Below are positions 45,556 through 55,210 of a stretch of 64,000 nt of DNA, piece after piece. The position numbers were made by a program, and so were the translations under genes. The notes under the pieces were generated by a model. That model was not told the origin of the DNA. It saw nothing but the letters and a program-made list of their open reading frames with translations, and did no database searches. The stretch lies in NCBI GenBank assembly GCA_964631955.1, contig CAZWBA010000006.1, positions 111,175 through 175,174 of the forward strand, in the 5' to 3' direction. This stretch comes from CAMLJR01 sp964631955. Lineage in GTDB: Bacteria > Pseudomonadota > Gammaproteobacteria > Pseudomonadales > CAMLJR01. Every line of letters begins with the position of its first letter. The stretch's first letter is position 1.

Positions 45556-46761
45556 TCAACCGATATCCGCCGGCAAGGTATCCCAGCCGCGCGTGGTCGA
45601 CGACGACGCCAGCCGGGCCTGTTCCATATCCAATGTCCAATTCGGAAAACGTTTGAGAATTTCATCCATCGCAATGCGTCCTTCGACGCGGGCAAGCGAT
45701 GCGCCAAGACACGAATGAATACCGCGCCCGAAAGCGATATGCGGCTGACCCTGACGATGGATATCGAAGGTGTCGCCGTTGACGAAGCGTCGTTCATCCC
45801 GGTTCGCCGCCGCGACGATGCACTGAATGGCGCTGCCGGCGGGCACGATTTGCCCGTGTATTTCCACATCGCGGGTAACGTAGCGCGCGACCTGCGTGCT
45901 CGGCGGTTCGAAACGGAGAATTTCTTCGATGGCTGCGGGAATCAATAAAGGATTGGCCGCAATTTCGCGACGCTGATCGGGATGATCGCCGAGCACCTTG
46001 CCGATCCAGCCGATCAATCGCGATGTGGTTTCATTGCCCGCGCCCGCGATGATGCTGACGAAAATAAGCACTTGATCGCGTGTTAATTTGCGCCTGATAC
46101 CGGTTTCATCGGTGAATTCGAGATTCAATAATTCCGTCATCAAATCGTCCGACGGATTTTTCTCTCTCCACTCGATATATTCCACATACCCCGCCATCAA
46201 GTCATGAACCTCAACGGGTTTCATGGGTTTGCCTTCTTCCGTGCGAAGATTGGTGTCCACACTCTCGCGAATTTTGTCGCGGTCTTCGTCGGGAATTCCC
46301 AGCATCATGCCGATAACACCGCCGGGAAGTTTGTGGCCAAGATCTGCAAGGAAATCGAAACGTTTGGTGTCGGCGATCGGATCGAGCAATTGCACGCAGT
46401 ACGTGCGAATTTTTTCTTCCAGATCGTTCATGCGCTTGGGCGTGAAAACGCGCGACACAATACCGCGATACACCGTGTGCAGCGGCGGGTCTTCCCAGAT
46501 GAAAAACCCTTTCGGAATTTCCATTCCCGATTTGACGATTTCGAGAATGTCTCCGCGCGCAGAACTAAAAGTCTCGCGATCCAGAAACACGCGATCGACA
46601 TCCGCAAAGCGGCTGACGGCGTAAAAATCGTACTCACTGTTGTAGTAAAGCGGCGCCTCTTCGCGCAAACGCCGATAAATCCCATACGGATTGAAACTGA
46701 TATCGGGACGATACGAATCCCAGTAAACCGGCTCACCCTTTTCACGCGCAACGTCACTCAT
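45556..46761 (-). CDS. Cytochrome P450
   Basis: A 401-residue soluble bacterial class I P450. It has the I-helix oxygen-binding motif AGAGNETT (about 240), the ExxR motif in EEILRFEPP (about 282), and the heme loop FGRGIHSCLG with the axial Cys (about 349). It needs a ferredoxin and reductase, possibly supplied elsewhere; fpr at 6202 is a candidate reductase. Divergent from a TetR regulator, with a 32-bp palindrome between them. The substrate is unknown; related enzymes include steroid and terpenoid hydroxylases. Confidence 0.95.
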   Translation of the reverse strand: MSDVAREKGEPVYWDSYRPDISFNPYGIYRRLREEAPLYYNSEYDFYAVSRFADVDRVFLDRETFSSARGDILEIVKSGMEIPKGFFIWEDPPLHTVYRGIVSRVFTPKRMNDLEEKIRTYCVQLLDPIADTKRFDFLADLGHKLPGGVIGMMLGIPDEDRDKIRESVDTNLRTEEGKPMKPVEVHDLMAGYVEYIEWREKNPSDDLMTELLNLEFTDETGIRRKLTRDQVLIFVSIIAGAGNETTSRLIGWIGKVLGDHPDQRREIAANPLLIPAAIEEILRFEPPSTQVARYVTRDVEIHGQIVPAGSAIQCIVAAANRDERRFVNGDTFDIHRQGQPHIAFGRGIHSCLGASLARVEGRIAMDEILKRFPNWTLDMEQARLASSSTTRGWDTLPADIG

Positions 46762-46851
46762 GATTCAAACTCGCTCTCCAGTCTTTCGGGTATCCAGTGC
46801 GGCTCGCTACGCTCAGAGACAGCGATCCCGCCGAAGCGCGCGTGCCGAGTC

Positions 46852-46883
46852 ACACTAATGATTCACTAGTGAATCATTAGTGT
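46852..46883. promoter_or_regulatory. 32-bp perfect palindrome, likely TetR operator
   Basis: The half-site ACACTAATGATTCACT is followed by its exact reverse complement, giving a 32-bp uninterrupted palindrome. It lies 90 bp upstream of the P450 start and 145 bp upstream of the TetR start. The length and symmetry fit two overlapping TetR-dimer sites. Operator function is inferred from symmetry and position. Confidence 0.75.
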
Positions 46884-47028
46884 TAATTGGTGTCAACGAT
46901 CTGAAATCAATAATTTGGAGTATGGGTGGAAAACACTTAATTAACTCATTGTTAAATAAGATAATGTAAAAATAAGGACTATGTTAGGCTTCAGGCCAGC
47001 TAATTGAATTCATCCATTTGGTATTTCC

Positions 47029-47607
47029 ATGAATCAAAAAATGCCAGGACACATACCTCGACAGCAACGCAACACCCGCTCGCGGGCGGCCCTGTGCGAA
47101 GGGCTGCTGTTATCGCTTCTTGAAAAACCTTTTGAAGAGATCACCGCCAAGGACATCACGGCGAAGGCAGGGGTCGGTTATGCGACATTCTTTCGGCATT
47201 ACCCCGACAAGGAAGCCCTGCTGCATCACCTGAGTGCGGATGAAATCAAGCGCCTGCTGGGAATGACCATTCCGATTTTTTACGCGGTCGATAGTCTGTC
47301 GTCGTATCAGGCGCTATGTGCTTACGTATGGGAGCATCGCCGGCTCTGGACGGGATTGCTGACCGGCGGTGCTTCCACCATTCTCAAGGAGGAGTATCTG
47401 CGGCAGGCACTGGAACTGGTGGAAGAAGCAGCCAATCCAAAATCCTGGCTGCCGGGCGATCTGGCGGTGACCTTTTGCGTAACCTCGCTGCTCGAAATAT
47501 TGACGTGGTGGCTGAAACAGGCCGATCCGCCGTCGACAAGGCAAATGGCGGAAATCCTCAATCGCCTGACGGTGACGCCGGTCATGGGCGGTGCCACGGA
47601 GAAATAA
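47029..47607 (+). CDS. TetR/AcrR-family transcriptional regulator
   Basis: 192 residues. The N-terminal HTH (about 15-62) has FEEITAKDITAKAGVGYATFFRHYPDK split across ordinary TetR positions, followed by an all-helical ligand domain. It has no strong ribosome-binding site. It is divergent from the P450 gene and convergent with the MFS pair (11-bp gap). It probably binds the 32-bp palindrome and controls the P450, possibly also its own expression. The ligand is unknown. Confidence 0.93.
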   Translation: MNQKMPGHIPRQQRNTRSRAALCEGLLLSLLEKPFEEITAKDITAKAGVGYATFFRHYPDKEALLHHLSADEIKRLLGMTIPIFYAVDSLSSYQALCAYVWEHRRLWTGLLTGGASTILKEEYLRQALELVEEAANPKSWLPGDLAVTFCVTSLLEILTWWLKQADPPSTRQMAEILNRLTVTPVMGGATEK

Positions 47608-47618
47608 TTTTCTCCCTC

Positions 47619-48971
47619 TCATTTGCTGCCGCGCGGTGTGATCACGCTGATGAATAATGTCGCTGCGGTAAGCACTACCGACAACACGCCGGGCGCCGAA
47701 CCCTCGCCCAGATCGAGCGCCAGTAACGCGGTCACTATCGACGCACTGACCGCATAGCCCAGCATGCGCACCGTATTGTTCAGACTGCCCGCCGGCGCCG
47801 AGCGCTTCGCGGGCGATGCCATCACCACCTGCCGCACGTTCGGCGCGAAAAATAATCCGAAACCGAAGCCGCACACGCACATCGGCCAGATCAGATCGAA
47901 ACGCGCCGGATTTTCCGGTATGAACGCAATAAAGAATTGGCCGAGAGTCGCCAGCGTCAAGCCGACCACGCTGAGCCACAACATGGGGATGCGATCGGCG
48001 ATGAATCCGGACAGCGACGAAATGATGCTGCTCACCACCATATACGCTGCGATGATGCCGCCGATTTCCGCAGGGCTGAAACCGAAGGCCTGCTGCAGGC
48101 GAAACGGCAACGAGAGCATCATCACCATCACGCTGACGATGCCCGTCAGACCCGCGAGCACCGATAAGCCGATCAGGGGCTTCGCCAGTAAATCGACCGG
48201 CAATACCGGTTCGCTCTCGCCTTTTTCATACCGCACGAAAAACCATGCGACGACGATGCCTGCGACGAAAATGCCGATCGATAACGACAGCTGATCGCCG
48301 TGCACCGCGCTTTCCATTCCGAGAAACAACAAGCCGAAAGTCAGCGCGCACAGGGCGGCGCCGGCCAGATCGAAGCGGTGCTCGTGCGATTCCGGATCGG
48401 GCAATGTGCGACTCAATAACAGCGACAGCACGGAAAGCGGTAACGCAGCGAAAAAAACCCATTGCCACGCGGCGACTGAAATAATAAAGCCGCCGAGAAT
48501 CGGCGACATTGCCGAGCCCAGCGAATTCGCTACCGTATTGATCGCAAGGCCACGACCGAGCCAGGCAACCGGATAGATTCGCCGCAGCAATCCCACCGAT
48601 GTGCTCAACGCCGCCGCGCAGCCAAATGCCTGCAACGCACGCACGAGAATCAGCATGAGCAGATCGTGCGTGAATAGACACAGGATGGCCGCGACGACAT
48701 GCAGACACAGGCCGGCCTGAAAAACCCGGCGGTGACCGATGCGCTCGCCGAGCGCGGAAAACGGCAGCAGCGTCATCGCGAGAATCAGTTGATACACAGT
48801 GACGACCAGTACCGAGGCGGAGCTTTCCACCTGCAGCTCTTTCGCGATGCTGGGAAGCACGACGCTGGAAATGGACGAATCGATCGTTGTCACCAGACTG
48901 GCGAGCGATAGCGCCATTACCGCATAAATGCGGCGAGGTTGCGGCAGACCCCGATTCGGATCTGTCACCAC
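47619..48971 (-). CDS. MFS transporter, DHA2-like (second of tandem pair)
   Basis: 450 residues with about 14 membrane segments. The DHA2 drug/proton antiporter hallmarks are present: TTIDSSISSVVLPSIAKEL (about 28-46), ALGERIGHRRVFQAG (motif A, about 74-88), and the motif C-like region (NSLGSAMSPILGGF). It starts 1 bp after the stop of its upstream paralogue, so they form one transcript. The likely role is export of a small molecule; the neighbouring P450 suggests a link to its substrate or product. Confidence 0.9.
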   Translation of the reverse strand: MVTDPNRGLPQPRRIYAVMALSLASLVTTIDSSISSVVLPSIAKELQVESSASVLVVTVYQLILAMTLLPFSALGERIGHRRVFQAGLCLHVVAAILCLFTHDLLMLILVRALQAFGCAAALSTSVGLLRRIYPVAWLGRGLAINTVANSLGSAMSPILGGFIISVAAWQWVFFAALPLSVLSLLLSRTLPDPESHEHRFDLAGAALCALTFGLLFLGMESAVHGDQLSLSIGIFVAGIVVAWFFVRYEKGESEPVLPVDLLAKPLIGLSVLAGLTGIVSVMVMMLSLPFRLQQAFGFSPAEIGGIIAAYMVVSSIISSLSGFIADRIPMLWLSVVGLTLATLGQFFIAFIPENPARFDLIWPMCVCGFGFGLFFAPNVRQVVMASPAKRSAPAGSLNNTVRMLGYAVSASIVTALLALDLGEGSAPGVLSVVLTAATLFISVITPRGSK

Positions 48972-48972
48972 G

Positions 48973-50349
48973 TCAAACCTGTGCCCGGCTATGTCTGCTG
49001 CGGGATTCGGCGCGGAAACTCAGAACACTGATCGCACCGGCAATGACTGCCAGCCCCATCGCGACGAATACGGGAATCGGACCGTCCCCCAGTTCAAACG
49101 CAAGCAATGCGGCAATCAGCGTCGCGCCAAACGCCTGACTCAGCATGCGCGTCGTCGTAAAAATGCTGCCCGCCGATGCGGTGCGCTGTGGCGGCGCGGA
49201 TGCCACGATCAGGCGTGCATTCGGCGAAGAGAAAATACCGAAGCCGACTCCGCACAGCCAGATGCGCCAGCCGATATCGAAATACGTCGGCTGCTCGGGC
49301 ATGAACGCAACGAATCCCAGCGCGATCGATGCCGCGACCATCGCGATGATACTGAGCAGCGCCACCGACACGCGGTCTGCCAGCAAACCTGCGGCCGGCG
49401 CTGTGCACAAACTGCCGACCGCATAAAACGAAAGCAGTCCACCGAGTTCCGCAGGACTGAAGCCATAACCATTCTGCAATTTGAATGGCATGAACAGAAT
49501 CAGAATGATCGATGAAAGCGTTGCACAAAAACACGCGATGGTCGAAAACGCGATCGGTGGCATCGTCAGTAAATCGACAGGCAGTACCGGCTCGGATTCG
49601 CCCAGCTCATGCCGCACGAAAAAATACGCAAGTCCAAAGCCGCCGAGAATGATGGCGGCGGAAAATAACGGATAGTCGCTGTGAATCAATCCCTCCAGAC
49701 CACCGACGACAAGTCCAAACGTTAGAGCGCACAGCACTGCACCTTTGACATCGAAACCATGATCGCGCGGTTTCGGTTCCGGCAGCGTACGGCTCAATGC
49801 CAGCAGGACCAGTGCGAATGGAACGATGGCGGCAAATATCCAGTGCCAGTTGCCGACCGACAACAGAAAGCCGCCAAAGACGGGACCCAGCGATGTCCCC
49901 GTGGCGTTGGCAATGGTATTTAGCCCGAGTCCCGCTCCCAGTCGCCGCATCGGATAAATCTCGCGCAATAGCGCGACTGTCATGCTCGACGCCGCTGCCG
50001 CACCCAGCGATTGCAATGCGCGCGTCGCCACCAGCGAAAATAAATTATCCGCGAAAAAACTCAGCGCGGCGCCGACGATATGCAGAATGAATCCGGCCTG
50101 ATACAAACGCCGATGCCCGAAACGATCGCCGAGCGCCGCCATCGACATCACCGTCATTGCGAGCACGAGCTGATAGATCGTCACCACGATCACCACCGAC
50201 GAGTCCGGCAGATTCATTTCCCTGGCGATGGTGGGAAGCACGACGGTCGCAATCGAGGTATCGATCATCAACATCAGCGAGCCGATAAATGTGGTAACGA
50301 CGGCAATGACACGGCGCGGAAAAGGCAGGCCTTGAGACAGATCAGTCAC
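48973..50349 (-). CDS. MFS transporter, DHA2-like (first of tandem pair)
   Basis: 458 residues, paralogous to the following gene over its full length. Shared blocks include STLP-type segments, GESEPVLPVDLL (about 210) and GFSPAE(I/L)GG (about 300). Motif A is ALGDRFGHRRLYQAG. It is the first gene of the leftward pair. No membrane-fusion (EmrA) or outer-membrane partner lies beside it. It may transport a related substrate to its twin. Confidence 0.9.
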   Translation of the reverse strand: MTDLSQGLPFPRRVIAVVTTFIGSLMLMIDTSIATVVLPTIAREMNLPDSSVVIVVTIYQLVLAMTVMSMAALGDRFGHRRLYQAGFILHIVGAALSFFADNLFSLVATRALQSLGAAAASSMTVALLREIYPMRRLGAGLGLNTIANATGTSLGPVFGGFLLSVGNWHWIFAAIVPFALVLLALSRTLPEPKPRDHGFDVKGAVLCALTFGLVVGGLEGLIHSDYPLFSAAIILGGFGLAYFFVRHELGESEPVLPVDLLTMPPIAFSTIACFCATLSSIILILFMPFKLQNGYGFSPAELGGLLSFYAVGSLCTAPAAGLLADRVSVALLSIIAMVAASIALGFVAFMPEQPTYFDIGWRIWLCGVGFGIFSSPNARLIVASAPPQRTASAGSIFTTTRMLSQAFGATLIAALLAFELGDGPIPVFVAMGLAVIAGAISVLSFRAESRSRHSRAQV

Positions 50350-50459
50350 GAAAAAATCTCTGTAGCGACTAAAACCAATGAGTACTACAAATGCCTTGCA
50401 GGCAATCGCCTCGCAGGACGATTCCAGACAAGACTAGAATCAAATAACGGACGAAACGA

Positions 50460-51785
50460 TCAGCGGTTTCGCTGCAGCAGCACGATGGCTTCGCTATGTC
50501 CGGTTTGTGGAAACATGTCCACCAGGGCCGCATGGCTGACGCTGAAACCACCACGCGCAAGGATGTCGATGTCGCGGATGAGCGTTTGCGGATTGCACGA
50601 CACATAAACAATGCGCCGCAGTATTTCTGTTAGAGAGAGGCGTTCGCACAGCATCCGGGCGCCGGAGCGCGGTGGATCGAGCAGCGCGGCCTGACAGGTA
50701 TCGTCGATGGCTGCACCCGCAGCATATAAATCGGCAGCATGAAATTCAAGATTGACCCGCTCGCCCGCATTCGCCGCCGCACGTTTCACCATCGCGGCAT
50801 CGATTTCATAACCGACGACCCGTTGCGCATGCCGGGCCAGTGGCAGCGAGAAATTACCGAGCCCGCAAAAAAAATCGGCGATCACTTCATCGCTGCGTGG
50901 CTGCAGCCAGTCGAGCGCACGCGCGACCAGCCGATCGTTGATTGCAGAATTGACCTGCGTGAAATCATCGAGCGAAAAATAAAACGCGCTGTCCTGACTC
51001 GGCACGTGATACGTCAGCCTTGCATCGTCCTGATTGCGGGAATCGGCAAAGATGCCGCGGCAGAGTATCCGCTCGTTTTCGCAGAATCCAATTAACATAT
51101 TTTCATCATCTGCGGGCAGTGCGCGCCTGCCGCTCCATGCCAGCGCGATTCGGCCTACACCATCGATGGCGATGCGAATTTCGTCGATACGCCGCCACTG
51201 ATCGAGCGCCGCCAGCCATTGCGGTATTTTCTTCAGCAGCGGCTGCAAACGTTCGTCGAGAATCGTGCACGCCGCGATGGCAACGACACGATGCGAATTC
51301 GCCGCTTTAAAACCGAGCACGGGTCTGCCGTTTGTTTCATCCACGGCGAAACGCGCGCGATGACGATAATGCCAGGGCGACGCGACAATGGGTTCGTCCA
51401 GCGTATCGATGTGCGCCTTTAAAAGCCGCGTCAGTGTCTGCGATTTATGCTGAAGCTGCGCTTCGTAATCGAGCATCTGCAAATCGCAACCGCCGCAGCG
51501 GCCGAACAATTCGCAGCGCGGCTCGATTCTCTTATCGGCGGCGCTGACGATCTCGCGCAACTCACCTTCCGCGTAATCGCGTTTATCGAGTGTGATTGCG
51601 GCGCGAACCGTTTCGCCGGGCAATGTATTCGGAATGAACAGCGGTTTGCCCTTGTGAAAGGCCATACCGCGCCCTTCGCCGCTGAGTTTTTCAATGACGA
51701 CCGTCACCGCGTTCTGCACCGTTTTTTCCCGGCCCGATCGCTCCGGTTTGAAAAATAGCGGCCCGGATTTTTTTCGTTTATTCAT
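50460..51785 (-). CDS. rlmD: 23S rRNA (uracil-1939-C5) methyltransferase RlmD
   Basis: 441 residues. An N-terminal TRAM domain (about 10-65) precedes an iron-sulfur cluster site (FGRCGGCDLQMLDY, about 88), the SAM-binding motifs (VIADFFCGLGNFSLPLA, about 290) and the catalytic Cys in YVSCNPQTL (about 402). The start at 51785 overlaps the addA stop (ATGA), so it is translationally coupled to addA. It methylates U1939 of 23S rRNA. Confidence 0.95.
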   Translation of the reverse strand: MNKRKKSGPLFFKPERSGREKTVQNAVTVVIEKLSGEGRGMAFHKGKPLFIPNTLPGETVRAAITLDKRDYAEGELREIVSAADKRIEPRCELFGRCGGCDLQMLDYEAQLQHKSQTLTRLLKAHIDTLDEPIVASPWHYRHRARFAVDETNGRPVLGFKAANSHRVVAIAACTILDERLQPLLKKIPQWLAALDQWRRIDEIRIAIDGVGRIALAWSGRRALPADDENMLIGFCENERILCRGIFADSRNQDDARLTYHVPSQDSAFYFSLDDFTQVNSAINDRLVARALDWLQPRSDEVIADFFCGLGNFSLPLARHAQRVVGYEIDAAMVKRAAANAGERVNLEFHAADLYAAGAAIDDTCQAALLDPPRSGARMLCERLSLTEILRRIVYVSCNPQTLIRDIDILARGGFSVSHAALVDMFPQTGHSEAIVLLQRNR

Positions 51786-54700
51786 TCCAAATGACACTCG
51801 ACCCAATGCGCGATACGCGGGAAATACAGCGCGGTGCGTAACGGACGCGTATCGAAAGCCGAAACCAGCTCGCGATACAAATGCAATTGTGAGCGATACG
51901 TTTCCAGTTCGCGCTGCTCGAATTGCCCGACCGATTCATTCGCGCGCGGCGCCGAATTCTTGTAATCGATAATCCAGCGCGTCTGCGTTGCGTCGTCTGC
52001 ATTCACTTCGACGAATGAATAATCGATGACATGGCGGTTACCCGCGGCGAGCAATTCCCACTCCGCCACCGCCTCGGAATGCCTTCGGGAGAACAGCCAC
52101 GCGCCGCGCGCATCGCCCAGTGTTTTTCCGATCGATGCGAGCACCTGATTTGCGGCAATTCCGATTTCCGCAGCGGGCACGCCGGCCTGTTTCAGCCCTT
52201 GAACGATCAATGTGTGCTGTTGCGCAGCGTCATGTCGCTGCCAGTGTTCGATACCGTAGCGCACCAGCAACTCCAGCATTTTGTGCAGCGCAACACCGAT
52301 CATCGCTTCCAGCGAGTGCGAAATTACCGGCAGCGGGTTTTCCGCGACGGCGAGCGGCGCTGCAACGGCGGCTTGCGTATGCCAGGCAAGCGGCACGCGT
52401 GTCAGTTTCTCCTCGACAATTTCCGTGTCGATAATTCGCAGCGACGGCGCTTCGCTCCATACCACTTCGTCCTGCACGGCGGGCCATATCCGGCTCAATA
52501 AACTGTTCGCAGTCGGCTTGAATTCATCCACATCTTTGGTGCGGAATAGTAAATACAAACGTTTTATCGCACGCGTCGCTGCCACATAAAGCAAACGCGT
52601 GTCTTCGAGTTTTTCCTGCTGTTTATTTTCATATTCCAGCCAGCCGTAAATCGCATCGGCATCGCCGCCGATGGCCTGGGCTGGTGCAATCACGATGCCG
52701 AGTTCACCGTTCCCGGCGAGATATTCGCTCCAGCGCAACAGCGGTTTGTCGCCGGATTTCGAACCGGCATCGAGTGCGGGCACGATCACCGTATCGAATT
52801 CGAGACCTTTCGATTTGTGAATCGTCATCACCACCACGCGCGCCGCCGCATCGTGTTCCGGGCGCGCGTATAAATTGCGCAATCGTTCTTCCAGTTCGAC
52901 GAGTTGCAAATCCTCGCCGCTCTGCTCGATCAGATCGAGCAGCACATGAATATCGCGGACCGCATTTTCAGTGGGCGTGAGCAGATCGCCGCCGAGCGCA
53001 ATCCAGAGACCTTCGAGCCAGCTGCGCAAATGTTTACGCTGACGCTGCTGCAGCGCCATATCGATCAGGGCGACGATCGCCCGCAAACGCTGCGCAGTTT
53101 CCGGACTCAATGACGCAATGACTTTTGCATCGCGCAATCGCCGCAGGATCGGCACGCGCAAACCGCTGCCGTCGCCACCATTCGCGATGACATGCAATTC
53201 GCGATTATCGAGACCGATCAGCGGCGAGCGCAGTAATGCGATCCAGGCGATGCGATCGGCGGGATTGAGCAAGGCTTTCAACAACGCCAGCAAATCCTGC
53301 ACATGCGAGCGCTGCACCAGCGGATCGATATCGGTGGCACGAAATGCAATGCCCGCACGCTGCAGTGCCGGCACAATCGCGTGCAGATGCGGGCGACTGC
53401 GTACCAGAATCGCCACTTCGCCGTCCTTCGATTGCTGCAATGCCGACTGCACTAACGAGATGACCTGCTGCGCTTCGGCGCTGCGGTCGGGATCGTTGCG
53501 CATGCCAAAGACTTTGACTTCGCCAAGAGCATCGTCGGATTTGAATGCATGCGAATGCCCGTAACGCACCGCACCGCGCGGAATATGCTGAACCTGCGGA
53601 AACGCCTGTTCGAATACGCGGTTGTTCCAGCTCACCACGGTCGGTGTCGAGCGAAAATTGACTTCGAGCGGCGCGCTGATCAGTGGCAGAGCATTGACGC
53701 CTTTGTCGCGCGCTTCGAGAAACAGACCGACCTTCGCCTCGCGAAAACCATAAATCGATTGCATGCCGTCGCCGACGATAAATAAGGTGCGCGGCATCGC
53801 GCCGTTTTCGTTCTGCTCATGCCAGCCTTCAACCAGACGTCCGAGCAGGCGAAATTGCGTGGACGAAGTGTCCTGAAATTCATCGATGAGCAAATGTGTC
53901 GTGCGCTGATCGAGTTTCAACATCAATTCGGTGGGGTTCAGCGCACTGCCGAGCGCCTGCTCCGCCGCCATCGCAATTTCGGTGAAATCGACTTCGCCGC
54001 GACTTTGAAATACCAGCCGCAATTGCGCGACAGCCTGGGCTAACACCTGCGTTAAGTGCACAAGCATCTGCCACTGCGAATCGGAATAGACCGGCGCCGG
54101 CAATGTGCGCACTTCCTGCAGCACCTGCCCCAGAGCGGCATCGTTAGAAAATACCGCCAGCAGCGCTTCCATCGCCGCCTTGCGCTCCTGGTTCAGCGTT
54201 TTGTTCACGCCGCTCGCAGGGGGAAAGCCCTGATTTTTTGTAACGGACTTGCGCCATTCGCCTTTCTGCGTCAGCAGAAAATCCGCGATATCCTGCCATT
54301 GCTGCACCGCTTCGCATTCAGCGCCCGGCAAATCGACGCAACCTTTAAATGCGCACAGCGAATGATCCGGATTTTCCTGCGCGATATTCGTGGCAGCGAA
54401 ATCGAGCAGCGGCAGAATTTCACCGTGATAAGGCAGCATGCGTTCGCAAATTTTTTCGAGAGCATCCTCTCTTACCTGCCGCAAGGTATTTTCGAGATGC
54501 GCACGCACGGCATCGCGCCCCGCGCCATTCGTTCGCGCACCGCGACCGCCAATGCCGACGGAAACATGCGGCAGCCACTGATCGCGGCAGGCGAGCAAAC
54601 CCGCTAGCAATTCATGCAGACGCTCGACGCGATTGTCGAGATGCATGAGCAATGCACTCAGGCTATGACCGATGTCGCTATCGGTTTCCAGTTGCGATCC

Positions 54701-55210
54701 TCTTTCCAACTGCAACAACAGAGCATCGATCGCCTCGCGATACAGCGGCTGCGCGCGTTCGGTGACACGCGGCTGACCGCCGAACTGCGACAGTATCGGC
54801 ATCTGCGCGGTGAGACTGCCGCACAAGCCATCGATGGTCTGCACGCGCAGACGCTGCGGGTTCTGCAATAAATTCCACTGCTGCGCCTGTGCATGCGTAA
54901 GCGCCGCGCGCGCCAGCTGCCATGTTTTACGCCTGTGCTCCTCGGCGGGCTCGTCCTGTCCAGCTGCAGTGTGCAGCGCCCGCAAAATACGTTCGCGCAT
55001 TTCGGCAGCGGCCTTGCGCGTGAAAGTGATCGCGAGAATTTCCTCGGGTTGCTGCACATGCGCGAGCAACGCCAGCACGCGCTGGCTCAGTAATTCGGTT
55101 TTACCGGAGCCCGCTGGCGCCGTTACACAGAATGAACGCGTCGGATCGAGCGCAGCAGCGCGCTGCGCATGATCGACCGGAGCGATGACATCGATGGATG
55201 GCGCCGTCAT
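51782..55210 (-). CDS. addA: AddA-like UvrD-family helicase-nuclease
   Basis: 1142 residues from the ATG at 55210 that overlaps the addB-like stop (ATGA). Walker A VTAPAGSGKTELLSQ (about 29-43), UvrD motif II LLIDEFQDTSS (about 443), further motifs (VMTIHKSKGLEFDTV), and a C-terminal PD-(D/E)XK nuclease (RWIIDYKNSAP, about 1078). With AddB it resects DNA double-strand ends for RecA recombination. No recB, recC or recD is seen in this window. Confidence 0.9.
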   Translation of the reverse strand: MTAPSIDVIAPVDHAQRAAALDPTRSFCVTAPAGSGKTELLSQRVLALLAHVQQPEEILAITFTRKAAAEMRERILRALHTAAGQDEPAEEHRRKTWQLARAALTHAQAQQWNLLQNPQRLRVQTIDGLCGSLTAQMPILSQFGGQPRVTERAQPLYREAIDALLLQLERGSQLETDSDIGHSLSALLMHLDNRVERLHELLAGLLACRDQWLPHVSVGIGGRGARTNGAGRDAVRAHLENTLRQVREDALEKICERMLPYHGEILPLLDFAATNIAQENPDHSLCAFKGCVDLPGAECEAVQQWQDIADFLLTQKGEWRKSVTKNQGFPPASGVNKTLNQERKAAMEALLAVFSNDAALGQVLQEVRTLPAPVYSDSQWQMLVHLTQVLAQAVAQLRLVFQSRGEVDFTEIAMAAEQALGSALNPTELMLKLDQRTTHLLIDEFQDTSSTQFRLLGRLVEGWHEQNENGAMPRTLFIVGDGMQSIYGFREAKVGLFLEARDKGVNALPLISAPLEVNFRSTPTVVSWNNRVFEQAFPQVQHIPRGAVRYGHSHAFKSDDALGEVKVFGMRNDPDRSAEAQQVISLVQSALQQSKDGEVAILVRSRPHLHAIVPALQRAGIAFRATDIDPLVQRSHVQDLLALLKALLNPADRIAWIALLRSPLIGLDNRELHVIANGGDGSGLRVPILRRLRDAKVIASLSPETAQRLRAIVALIDMALQQRQRKHLRSWLEGLWIALGGDLLTPTENAVRDIHVLLDLIEQSGEDLQLVELEERLRNLYARPEHDAAARVVVMTIHKSKGLEFDTVIVPALDAGSKSGDKPLLRWSEYLAGNGELGIVIAPAQAIGGDADAIYGWLEYENKQQEKLEDTRLLYVAATRAIKRLYLLFRTKDVDEFKPTANSLLSRIWPAVQDEVVWSEAPSLRIIDTEIVEEKLTRVPLAWHTQAAVAAPLAVAENPLPVISHSLEAMIGVALHKMLELLVRYGIEHWQRHDAAQQHTLIVQGLKQAGVPAAEIGIAANQVLASIGKTLGDARGAWLFSRRHSEAVAEWELLAAGNRHVIDYSFVEVNADDATQTRWIIDYKNSAPRANESVGQFEQRELETYRSQLHLYRELVSAFDTRPLRTALYFPRIAHWVECHLE

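Noticed and set aside
45556..50349. Defence or toxin-antitoxin system
   Set aside because: All four genes have ordinary metabolic/transport identities (P450, TetR, MFS, MFS); no nuclease, toxin or effector motif is present.
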